A DNA stretch of 56,781 nt from DYRG01 sp041161065 (GTDB taxonomy: Bacteria; Pseudomonadota; Gammaproteobacteria; Beggiatoales; Beggiatoaceae): contig JBEAVE010000016.1 in NCBI GenBank assembly GCA_041161065.1, forward strand, positions 1 to 56,781, written 5' to 3'. The notes under the pieces were generated by a model. The model was not told the origin of the DNA and searched no databases. It saw only the letters and a list, made by a program, of their open reading frames with translations. Positions 17,248 to 24,949 of this stretch are shown piece by piece; positions within the stretch are counted from its first letter, which is position 1; every line of letters starts with the position of its first letter. The position numbers and the translations under genes are program-made.

Positions 17248-18775
17248 GATATTTGAACAGTCCGCTTGGCTCATTAGCGGGATATTATATGGGCTGGGCT
17301 ATATTTTGTTGCCTCATTTGTGGTTATTTTGGCTAGTTTGGTTTGCGTTTGTTCCCATTTTATTACAATTAAAAAACCTTAGTTTCAAACGCTGGTTTCT
17401 TTCAATTTTTCTCATGAATAGTGTTGCGTTAAGCATTAGTTTAATTCCTCTCTTTAAAACAACATGGTTGTTATATGTTGCCACCGCTTTTTCTCAAGCG
17501 ATATTCTTAATGACCCCTTGGTTAATTTTGTGGTGGTTTCGTCAAATATCGTGGGGCATGTTTGTTTTACCATTTCTCTGGATAAGTAATGAATGGTTGC
17601 TCACTTTTTTTCCGCTGTCAATTCCCACTATTTTAGGCGTAACACAAATTGAAAATACGCCCTTTATTCAATATTATGATCTAACGGGGGTATTTGGAGG
17701 AAGTTTTTGGGTTGTTTTATTGAATGTATTGTTAGCAAATTTAATTTTAAAAGGATTCCAATATAGAAAGTTGCTTTATATTATTCTCAGTATGTTTCTC
17801 CCGCCGTTATTTTATGGGATTTGGATTTTTCATTTATCAGAAACTCATTTACCAACCACAAAAGTTGGGATTATTCAAACAGGTTTAAAACCCACCCGTG
17901 ATTTAAAATATTTATATAATTTAATATTTTTAAGTGACAAATTATTACAGAATAATCAACAGGTTGATTTGATCATTTTTCCAGAAACGGCAGTGGGTTG
18001 GGATTTCTGGGGAAAAGACTATGCTCAAGAACGTCAATTATTATTTGATTGGATTTCAAATACCCGCATTCCTGTTATTTTTGGTGCGTTTGAACACAAG
18101 GTTAAAATGTTTAATATTGCAATGTTAATTACTCCAGAGTTTGCGGATTATGCTTTAAATCAACCTTTAGAAACTGTTTTACCCATAAAAATATATAAAA
18201 AGCAGCATTTATTTCCTTTCATTGAGCAAGTACCTTTCTCAGACTATTTTCCTTGGTTATCGGATTTGTTAATTAAGGAAAATGATGTAATATCTATTAA
18301 CCTTTCGTCGGGAGATCATTTCACTGTTTTTAGTTTCTCAAATCATCAACAAAACGTTAGTCAAATAGGTACGTTGCTTTGTTATGAAGCACTGTTTCCA
18401 GAAATCAGTGCACATTTAACAAAAATAGGCGCGCAATCGTTAGCCATTCTAACCAATGATGATTCGGAAACATTAACGGAATTTTCTTATTATTTATTAG
18501 CGAGTCATGCGAGAGTGAGAGCCATTGAAACGCGGCGGGATATTGCAAGGGTGAGTACAACGGGCTTTAGTTTGGTGACGAATCGTTTTGGGGAAATTGA
18601 AAAAATTTCTCAACCTTTTCAGGAAGATATTTTTGCACATAATTTGACGCTGAGTAACGAACTGAGTTTCTACGTGAAATATCCATATTTATTTCCGCTT
18701 TTTTGTGTCGTGGTTTCATTCATAGGCTTAATGAGTTTGTTAAAATGTCCGATTAGAAAAACGACGAGTTATTGA
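17222..18775 (+). CDS. lnt: Apolipoprotein N-acyltransferase homologue (divergent)
   Basis: Lnt transfers a fatty acyl group to the N-terminal cysteine of lipoproteins in the inner membrane. This 517-residue protein has several membrane segments in residues about 15-210, a nitrilase-type domain at about 215-480 and a last membrane helix near 490-510. The three catalytic positions are present: Glu in FPETAVGWD, Lys in YKKQHLFPFIEQVPF and Cys in LLCYEALFPE. The usual NDAWFG segment is replaced by TNDDSET, so it is divergent. The start is the GTG at 17222, inside the previous gene. No ATG occurs nearby in frame, which suggests translational coupling. Its C-terminus runs into the broken pyrC' copy. 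A second lnt elsewhere in the genome is possible. Confidence 0.75.
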   Translation: MQNSLIYNKIFEQSAWLISGILYGLGYILLPHLWLFWLVWFAFVPILLQLKNLSFKRWFLSIFLMNSVALSISLIPLFKTTWLLYVATAFSQAIFLMTPWLILWWFRQISWGMFVLPFLWISNEWLLTFFPLSIPTILGVTQIENTPFIQYYDLTGVFGGSFWVVLLNVLLANLILKGFQYRKLLYIILSMFLPPLFYGIWIFHLSETHLPTTKVGIIQTGLKPTRDLKYLYNLIFLSDKLLQNNQQVDLIIFPETAVGWDFWGKDYAQERQLLFDWISNTRIPVIFGAFEHKVKMFNIAMLITPEFADYALNQPLETVLPIKIYKKQHLFPFIEQVPFSDYFPWLSDLLIKENDVISINLSSGDHFTVFSFSNHQQNVSQIGTLLCYEALFPEISAHLTKIGAQSLAILTNDDSETLTEFSYYLLASHARVRAIETRRDIARVSTTGFSLVTNRFGEIEKISQPFQEDIFAHNLTLSNELSFYVKYPYLFPLFCVVVSFIGLMSLLKCPIRKTTSY

Positions 18776-18953
18776 TGGTGCGCAACGCCTCGATAAAATC
18801 ACCGATCTTTACATTGCGGACGGACGAATTATTAGCATTGGCGGGACACCCGACGGGTTTGTTGCCGATCAAGTGATCGATGCACAAGATAAAATTGTTT
18901 GCGCAGGATTGGTTGATTTAGCGGTGCGGCTGCGCGAACCTAGTGGAGAATAA
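18768..18953 (+). pseudogene. Broken 5' fragment of a second pyrC' gene
   Basis: In the frame starting GTTATTGATGGT the translation reads VIDGAQRLDKITDLYIADGR and continues to AVRLREPSGE then TAA. It matches residues about 11-68 of the PyrC' encoded at 20038. The offset to the real gene is exactly 1300 bp. Positions 18861-18913 are identical to 20161-20213 (53 of 53), while the preceding 87 bases differ at about a quarter of positions. The first ten codons are missing and replaced by the end of the Lnt-like gene. Confidence 0.9.
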
Positions 18954-18958
18954 AACAA

Positions 18959-20026
18959 ATGGAACAACGCCGACTTTATCTGGATTTATTGAGAGTAATC
19001 TCTGTTTTTGCAGTGATTGTGATACACGTTAGCGCGCCTGTGTTGCATAATTTTACGAAAATACCTGCTGATCATTGGATGATTGGGAATGTTCTCGATT
19101 CTATGAGTCGCTTTTGTGTGCCCATGTTATTTATGATTAGCGGGGCATTGGTTCTCGGGGACAGCAGAAACTACCAAATCTCTTATCTTTTTCGTAAAAG
19201 AATTTTACGGATTCTAATCCCATTTGTTGTTTGGTCATTAATTTATGCGTTGTTTATCCTTCAACTGCAAGGAAAAGCCCATGAATTTAAATTGATGAGC
19301 ACACTCCAATCTATAGTGACGACACCTGCACATTACCATTTGTGGTTTTTATATACCTTACTTGGGGTGTATTTAATTATTCCACTATTAGGAACATTTG
19401 CAATCAATGCCAATCAATCAACAATCCATTATTTTTTAGTTTTATGGTGCTTGTTTGCGATTTGTAATCCATTTTTGGTGACGCTAACAACTTACAAACT
19501 ACCCCTATTTTCTTTACCCTCAAATTTTGAGGAAGTTTGGTTATTTTGCGGTTACTTTTTACTGGGTTTTTACCTATCAAGGGTAGAGCTAAATTATAAG
19601 GTTTGGCATACATTAGCTTTAATTATAGTTAGTTTCATTTTAACAATGTGGTTAACTCATTATTTTAGTTATAAAAATAACAAATTTTATGAGTTATTCT
19701 ATGCTTATACTTCACCTAATGTTTTAATAATGTCTGTAGGAACATTTCTACTGGTGAAAAAAATGAATTTTCAATCTCACTTTGTAAAGAGGTTTTCTAA
19801 AATAATTATTACATTATCTCAATTAAGTTTTGGAATTTATCTCGTGCATTTAATTAGCTATAACCAAATAAATAAATATTTACATCTGGACAATACCACA
19901 CTAAACGGTAATCCAATTCATCCTGCGATGGGTATTTTACTAACATCGGTTTGTGTCTTTGTCATTTCTGCAATACTGACGTATTTGATTCGTCAAATAC
20001 CTTTAATAGGAAAAAGAATTACTTAA
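18959..20026 (+). CDS. Acyltransferase family 3 membrane protein (WecH/OafA-like)
   Basis: This 355-residue polytopic membrane protein of the acyltransferase-3 family (PF01757) typically O-acetylates sugars of surface polysaccharides using a cytoplasmic acyl donor. The family signature is at the start: RRLYLDLLRVISVFAVIVIH (Arg/Asp/Leu then His). It continues through RFCVPMLFMISGAL, the basic segment FRKRILRILIPF and HYHLWFLYTLLGVYLIIPLL, giving about ten membrane helices. The likely ribosome site GGAG (18945-18948) lies inside the broken pyrC' fragment, so the gene may depend on that remnant for translation. The acceptor cannot be told from sequence. Confidence 0.85.
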   Translation: MEQRRLYLDLLRVISVFAVIVIHVSAPVLHNFTKIPADHWMIGNVLDSMSRFCVPMLFMISGALVLGDSRNYQISYLFRKRILRILIPFVVWSLIYALFILQLQGKAHEFKLMSTLQSIVTTPAHYHLWFLYTLLGVYLIIPLLGTFAINANQSTIHYFLVLWCLFAICNPFLVTLTTYKLPLFSLPSNFEEVWLFCGYFLLGFYLSRVELNYKVWHTLALIIVSFILTMWLTHYFSYKNNKFYELFYAYTSPNVLIMSVGTFLLVKKMNFQSHFVKRFSKIIITLSQLSFGIYLVHLISYNQINKYLHLDNTTLNGNPIHPAMGILLTSVCVFVISAILTYLIRQIPLIGKRIT

Positions 20027-20037
20027 AGGATATAAAA

Positions 20038-21306
20038 ATGAGTAGAATCAGTATTATGGGTGGTCACGTCCTCGATTCGGCGCAACGCATCGACAAAATG
20101 ACCGATTTGCACATCGCCGACGGCAGAATTTTAAGCATTGGCAATTGCCCCGACGGTTTCGTTGCCGATCAAGTGATCGATGCACAAGATAAAATTGTTT
20201 GCGCAGGATTGGTCGATTTGGCGGTGCGATTGCGCGAACCCGGGCAGGAACACAAAGCCACGATCGCCAGCGAAACGTTTGCGGCGGCGTGCAATGGGAT
20301 TACCAGTTTGTGCTGTCCGCCCGACACCTCGCCCGTCATCGACACGCCCGCCGTCGCCGAATTGTTGCGCCAACGCGCCAAAAATGGGGGGCATTGCCGT
20401 ATTTTTCCGCTCGCCGCTTTAACGCAGGATTTGGAAGGCAAAGTGTTGTCGGAAATGGTTGAATTGAAACGGATTGGTTGCATTGGGGTCAGCAACGCGC
20501 AAATGCCGATTGAAAATACGCAAGTCCTTAAAAATGCTTATGAATATGCGGCGAACGGGGATTTGACGGTCTTTATTCAACCGCAAGAACCCTATTTAGG
20601 GCGCGGCGGCTGTGCGCACGAAGGCGCGGTGAGTTCGAGAATGGGGCTGCGCGGAATCCCCGAAACCGCTGAAACTATTGCGATTTCTCGAGATTTATTT
20701 TTGATCGAACAAACCGGTGTGCGGGCGCATTTTTGTCGATTGTCGAGCGCACGGTCGGTCGAATTAATCCACGACGCGCAACAACGCGGACTGCCCGTCA
20801 CCGCCGATGTGGCAGCGCATCAACTCTTTTTGACCGATCAGGATATTTTAAATTACAACAGCCAATGCCACGTTTATCCCCCGTTGCGCACCGACAAAGA
20901 TCGCGAAGCCTTGAGAAAAGGGGTCGAAGATGGCGTGATTTCGGCGATTTGTTCTGATCACCAACCCCATGAACCTGAAGCGAAATTGAATCCCTTTGCT
21001 GAAACCCAAGCGGGAATTTCTACGCTCGATACGTTATTGCCGTTGGCGTTGAGTTTAGAAATGCCGCTGCCCAAAATCATCGATCGGCTGACATTTGGTC
21101 CTGCGCAAGCGTTGGGCGTGAAAATTGGGACATTGCGCGCGGGCAAAAAAGCCGATGTGTGCATTATCGATCCACAAAAGAGTTGGCGATTAACGCCAGA
21201 AACCATGTATGCGCAATGTTTAAATACCCCGTTTCTCAATTGGACATTTCAAGGTCGCGCGATTTGTACGATTTTGGGTGGACAAATCGTGTTTCAACTC
21301 GCCTAA
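20038..21306 (+). CDS. pyrC': Dihydroorotase-like PyrC' subunit (probably inactive)
   Basis: The start is the ATG at 20038 with AAAGGA 7 nt upstream, giving 422 residues. It matches the length of the Pseudomonas PyrC' (known: an inactive dihydroorotase homologue needed to assemble PyrB into a dodecamer). The metal-binding H-x-H-x-R of active enzymes is replaced by LAVRLREPG (about residues 60-68). The HIxH-type site reads HFCRLSS. A histidine in ADVAAHQLFLT and the C-terminal CSDHQPHEPEAK remain. It is therefore probably structural, and a catalytic pyrC should exist elsewhere. Its partner pyrB is 5.8 kb upstream. A bidirectional terminator follows. Confidence 0.9.
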   Translation: MSRISIMGGHVLDSAQRIDKMTDLHIADGRILSIGNCPDGFVADQVIDAQDKIVCAGLVDLAVRLREPGQEHKATIASETFAAACNGITSLCCPPDTSPVIDTPAVAELLRQRAKNGGHCRIFPLAALTQDLEGKVLSEMVELKRIGCIGVSNAQMPIENTQVLKNAYEYAANGDLTVFIQPQEPYLGRGGCAHEGAVSSRMGLRGIPETAETIAISRDLFLIEQTGVRAHFCRLSSARSVELIHDAQQRGLPVTADVAAHQLFLTDQDILNYNSQCHVYPPLRTDKDREALRKGVEDGVISAICSDHQPHEPEAKLNPFAETQAGISTLDTLLPLALSLEMPLPKIIDRLTFGPAQALGVKIGTLRAGKKADVCIIDPQKSWRLTPETMYAQCLNTPFLNWTFQGRAICTILGGQIVFQLA

Positions 21307-21310
21307 TGGA

Positions 21311-21344
21311 TTTCAAACGGGGCGATTTTCTTTCCCCGTTGAAA
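21311..21344. terminator. Bidirectional hairpin between pyrC' and maeB
   Basis: The inverted repeat TTTCAAACGGGG / CCCCGTTGAAA (21311-21322 with 21334-21344) has one bulged A and an 11-base loop. It lies between two convergent genes. Confidence 0.7.
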
Positions 21345-21351
21345 TAACTTT

Positions 21352-23652
21352 CTAACGCGCTTTAGGTAGAACGTGTGCGGCATAAGCGGCGATGGTGCTT
21401 AAATTGATCACCCCGCGTGTGGTCACGGAACGGCTCAAAATATGAACAGGTTTTTCTAATCCCAATAACATCGGTCCGACAGAAACCCCATTTGCTAAGG
21501 CTTTCAATGCGCTAAAGGTAATATTGGCTGCGTCGAGATTAGGCATGACTAAAAGATTTGCTTCGCCTTTTAGAGTAGGTTTTTTGAGCAACTGTGAACG
21601 AATGCTTTCAACGACTGCCGCATCAGCTTGCATTTCTCCGTCGATTTCTAATTCGGGCGATCTGGCTCTAATCATTTGTAAGGCGTTGCTCATTTTAACG
21701 GCGGACGGCGTGCGCAAACTTCCAAAATTAGAATGCGAAATTAACGCGACTTTTGGGGTTAATCCCAACAAGCGGATCGCATTGGCGGAAAGCAAGGTAA
21801 TATCAGCGATTTCCTCTGCGCTGGGATCGGGATTAACGTAAGGATCGGTGATGAAATACGTCCCTTTATCTAAAATCAACATTTGCATGGCTGCCATTTT
21901 ACGCACGCCTTGTCGCAAATGAATTAAATCTTGAATGTGGCGCAAATGTTCTTGAAAAATCCCGAGCGGTCCCGCGATCATCGCATCGACATAACCGCGC
22001 CGCAAAAGCAATGTCCCGAGAGCGGTGTGATTGGTTCGAACGATGACGCGGGCTTCGTCGGGTCGAACGCCGTTTCTGCCCATCAGATCGTGATATTCTT
22101 GGGCTAATTCGCGGCGCAGCGGAAATTTTCGCGGTTCAATCAATTCAAAATCAATGTGCGGACGAATGTGCAAATTAGCTTCTTTGATGCGCCGACAAAT
22201 CCCCTCTTCGCGCCCAATTAACACCGGAATCGCGCCTTTTTCGTCGATCAACACCTCGACCGCCCGCAACACCCGCACGTCTTCGCCTTCCGTGAATAAC
22301 ACCCGTTTGGGATTATCGCGCGCCAAATTGAAAATACTCCGCATGATATTGCCTGATCGCGACACATAACGCCCTAATTGTTCATGATAGGCATCAAAAT
22401 CGGTGATCGGGCGCGTCGCCACTCCCGTTGCCATTGCGGCTTTTGCGACAGCAGGCGGAATCGTCGTAATTAAGCGCGGATCAAACGGTTTGGGGATAAT
22501 GTATTCCGCGCCAAACCCGCCTTTGTAATTGCCGTACGCCGCCGTTAAAACATCGCCCGCTTCCGCCGACGCATAATGTGAGGTTGAAACCGTCGCCAAA
22601 TCCGCCAGCGCGTACACGCACGCAATTTCCATTTCGCGGTTAATCGTCGTCGCGCCGACATCTAAACAACCCCGAAACAAAAACGGAAAACACAATACGT
22701 TATTGACTTGATTCGGATAATCCGAACGTCCGGTTGCGATCACGGCTTCAGGGCGGACTTTCAAAACCTCTTCGGGCATGATTTCAGGCACCGGATTCGC
22801 CAGCGCAAACACCAACGGACGTTCAACCATTTTATCGACCATTTCGGCGGTTAATACATTTGGCGCGGACAAACCCAAAAAAATATCCGCATTTTCTATC
22901 GCATCATGTAACGTTCTTGCATTTGTATTTGCGGCATAACGCGCTTTGTAGTCGTCCATTTCTTCGGTGCGACCCTGATAAACCACGCCTTTAATATCTA
23001 AAACAATTAAGTTTTGCGGATTCAATCCCAAATCCACCAATAATTCAATGCACGCCAACGCCGCCGCGCCCGCGCCAGAAACCACTGTTTTTACTTCATT
23101 TATAGATTTATTAACGACCCGCAAACCATTCAAAATTGCCGCCGCCACACAAATCGCCGTCCCGTGTTGATCATCATGAAAAACGGGGATTTTCAACCGT
23201 TCACGCAAGGCTTTCTCGACCTTAAAACATTCGGGTGCTTTTATATCTTCTAATTGAATTGCGCCAAAGGTCGGTTCTAATCCCGCAATGATTTCAATTA
23301 ATTGGTCTGGATCGGTGCAATTGAGTTCAATATCAAACACATCAACGCCTGCAAACTTCTTAAATAAAACGGCTTTTCCTTCCATAACGGGTTTTGCCGC
23401 CAACGGACCAATATTTCCTAACCCTAAAACCGCTGTTCCATTGGTAACAACTGCCACCAAGTTGCTCCGCGAAGTTAATGTCGATACTTCTTTTGGATCG
23501 CGGACAATTTCCTCACACGCTGCCGCCACCCCGGGTGAATACGCCAACGCTAAATCCCATTGATTTGCCAATGGTTTAGTGGGTTGAATGCTTAATTTTC
23601 CAGCGGTCGGATTACGATGATAATACAGCGCGCTTTCTTTATCGATTTTCAT
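21352..23652 (-). CDS. maeB: NADP-dependent malic enzyme with phosphotransacetylase-like C-terminal domain
   Basis: The 766-residue protein oxidatively decarboxylates malate to pyruvate with NADPH formation. The N-terminal malic enzyme part (residues about 1-420) shows PTKPLANQWDLALAYSPGVA, HDDQHGTA and VVSGAGAAALACIELL (nucleotide-binding). The C-terminal part (about 430-766) is the phosphate acetyl/butyryltransferase-like domain that regulates such MaeB proteins. The start is the ATG at 23652 (MKIDKESALYYHRNP) with AGGAAGG 9 nt upstream. An upstream in-frame ATG at 23697 would add residues unlike the family. Length agrees with E. coli MaeB (759). Confidence 0.96.
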   Translation of the reverse strand: MKIDKESALYYHRNPTAGKLSIQPTKPLANQWDLALAYSPGVAAACEEIVRDPKEVSTLTSRSNLVAVVTNGTAVLGLGNIGPLAAKPVMEGKAVLFKKFAGVDVFDIELNCTDPDQLIEIIAGLEPTFGAIQLEDIKAPECFKVEKALRERLKIPVFHDDQHGTAICVAAAILNGLRVVNKSINEVKTVVSGAGAAALACIELLVDLGLNPQNLIVLDIKGVVYQGRTEEMDDYKARYAANTNARTLHDAIENADIFLGLSAPNVLTAEMVDKMVERPLVFALANPVPEIMPEEVLKVRPEAVIATGRSDYPNQVNNVLCFPFLFRGCLDVGATTINREMEIACVYALADLATVSTSHYASAEAGDVLTAAYGNYKGGFGAEYIIPKPFDPRLITTIPPAVAKAAMATGVATRPITDFDAYHEQLGRYVSRSGNIMRSIFNLARDNPKRVLFTEGEDVRVLRAVEVLIDEKGAIPVLIGREEGICRRIKEANLHIRPHIDFELIEPRKFPLRRELAQEYHDLMGRNGVRPDEARVIVRTNHTALGTLLLRRGYVDAMIAGPLGIFQEHLRHIQDLIHLRQGVRKMAAMQMLILDKGTYFITDPYVNPDPSAEEIADITLLSANAIRLLGLTPKVALISHSNFGSLRTPSAVKMSNALQMIRARSPELEIDGEMQADAAVVESIRSQLLKKPTLKGEANLLVMPNLDAANITFSALKALANGVSVGPMLLGLEKPVHILSRSVTTRGVINLSTIAAYAAHVLPKAR

Positions 23653-23686
23653 AAATTGAAACCTTCCTTTGCTCCACAATTCAAAT

Positions 23687-23715
23687 AAAAAAACCACCCG
23701 TTCAACAGGTGGCTT
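23687..23715 (-). terminator. Rho-independent terminator on the minus strand, upstream of maeB
   Basis: Read on the minus strand, CCACC / GGTGG with a nine-base loop is followed by seven T residues. It points the same way as maeB and lies before it. It should therefore end a gene further right: the vanished reading frame whose last codons are at 23845-23913. Attenuation of maeB is the alternative. Confidence 0.65.
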
Positions 23716-23844
23716 GAAATAACTGTCCTCAATTTTACATCTTACGGCAACTATTGTAAAGTTTTATCTCTTTGAAAATAAGACATAATTACCTTTAAAT
23801 AATTTCATAAGTTAATCACATTCGCTCAAAATCCGCCAAAAAGA

Positions 23845-23913
23845 TTAGCCACATTTAGAGAAACCGCAACTTTTACAAATCGAGCAACCTTCCATAAATT
23901 TCATTACATATCC
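23845..23913 (-). pseudogene. Probable C-terminal remnant of B12-dependent ribonucleotide reductase (nrdJ)
   Basis: Minus-strand codons read GYV-MKFMEGCSICKSCGFSKCG then TAA, with a stop just before GYV. The EGCxxCxxCGxSKCG pattern is the redox-active C-terminal tail seen at the end of adenosylcobalamin-dependent ribonucleotide reductases (recognised from memory, not searched). It is followed at 23687-23715 by a terminator in the right orientation. Only about 22 codons remain. A short expressed peptide (MKFMEGC...) is possible but less likely. Confidence 0.5.
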
Positions 23914-24087
23914 CTATAAAAAAATTCCAACTCGTATTATCAAAACACCATTTCAATGGGGTTAAAACTTCCTGCCAATATTTATGCTAACTTGACTGCA
24001 ATAATTGTCTTAATTCATCGATTTATTGCAGATAAACCTGCTAAATTTATCGTTATACTTTTGTGAAAAGAGATGGAGATAGCGATC
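23914..24087. other. Intergenic region upstream of the HTH gene
   Basis: AT-rich, with no ORF seen. A pair TTGACT (about 23993) and AATTGTCTTAATTC is too weak to call a promoter. GGAG at 24075-24078 is the ribosome site of the following gene. Confidence 0.4.
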
Positions 24088-24864
24088 ATGCCAAAGAAAG
24101 GAATTTATCTTCCCCCTCGCGCGGTTGAAGCCATTAAAACGCACATTGAACAACGCGGGATTGTTTATGAAACATTTGCGAAGAAAACCTTAAAAGTAAG
24201 CGTAAGAACGCTTCATAATTGGCTAGCGAGTAAAAATGCAATCGATCAAGAAAAATTAGACCTTTTAATTAAAGAATTAGGGATTGGAGTTGAGGATTTG
24301 TTTGGGGAACAACTTCCAGAGGAATATCGGGCAAGAGATGATATGTTTCCAACTTTGCGCTTAATGTATGAAACGGGGGTTGCTTTAACGGTTAAAAATG
24401 CCTATAGCAATGTGGCTAAATTGTTTTGGCAACACATTAGTTTCAATAAGTTCCCTAAAACAGGTTATTTTAAAACTTTTGAGCATGATATTTCTAAAAG
24501 AAAGAATTATTATTGCCAAATTTGGTTAATTCCTGAAGAGGAAGTTGAGGAAATTACTTTTACATTTAGTTTTACAATTTTTAACATTTTAAGGATAACG
24601 TATGGCGAAGTCATTCTTAAAAAAGACTGTGTTGAATTAAAACAATATTATCAACCGCCCAATTACATTATTGTTGAAAGACCATCTATTAAAAAGCCTT
24701 TAGTTAAAGCCGCAACATGGTTTGATGAAGCGAATCATACCTTTATTATTAGCAGCAATGTGAAATTCAAATTAGAAAATAAAGGCTATATTTCAGAAAT
24801 GGATTTGAGACATACCGATGATGTGGCGGTTTTCTGGAAACATTTTTTCTTTCACCCTGACTAA
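24088..24864 (+). CDS. HTH domain protein, probable transcriptional regulator
   Basis: The 258-residue protein has an N-terminal helix-turn-helix (residues about 5-75: PRAVEAIKTHIEQRG, KTLKVSVRTLHNWLASKNAI, LLIKELGIGVEDLFGE) of the XRE/lambda-repressor kind. It is followed by an unrecognised 180-residue domain rich in aromatic residues and beta strand, which may bind a ligand. The ATG at 24088 has GGAG 9 nt upstream and is preferred to the ATG at 24073. It lies 85 bp before, and on the same strand as, the large secreted LamG/PKD gene, which it may control (inference). Confidence 0.65.
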   Translation: MPKKGIYLPPRAVEAIKTHIEQRGIVYETFAKKTLKVSVRTLHNWLASKNAIDQEKLDLLIKELGIGVEDLFGEQLPEEYRARDDMFPTLRLMYETGVALTVKNAYSNVAKLFWQHISFNKFPKTGYFKTFEHDISKRKNYYCQIWLIPEEEVEEITFTFSFTIFNILRITYGEVILKKDCVELKQYYQPPNYIIVERPSIKKPLVKAATWFDEANHTFIISSNVKFKLENKGYISEMDLRHTDDVAVFWKHFFFHPD

Positions 24865-24885
24865 AGAGGAGGATTTATGGATTAG
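24865..24885 (+). other. Strong Shine-Dalgarno followed by a two-codon ORF
   Basis: Directly after the HTH stop codon comes AGAGGAGG, then ATG GAT TAG at 24877-24885. This is an ideal ribosome site in front of an ORF that stops after two codons. It may be the leftover start of a lost gene or a minimal upstream ORF before the gene at 24950. Confidence 0.5.
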
Positions 24886-24949
24886 TTATAAATTGAGATT
24901 AAAGTTAGCTTAATTTTTTATTTTTTTTCTTTAAAACAGGAGTTTTTTT

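Noticed and set aside
19951..20037. Longer pyrC' with a start at 19951
   Set aside because: It would overlap the acyltransferase gene. The ATG at 20038 has AAAGGA and begins with the family's usual residues.
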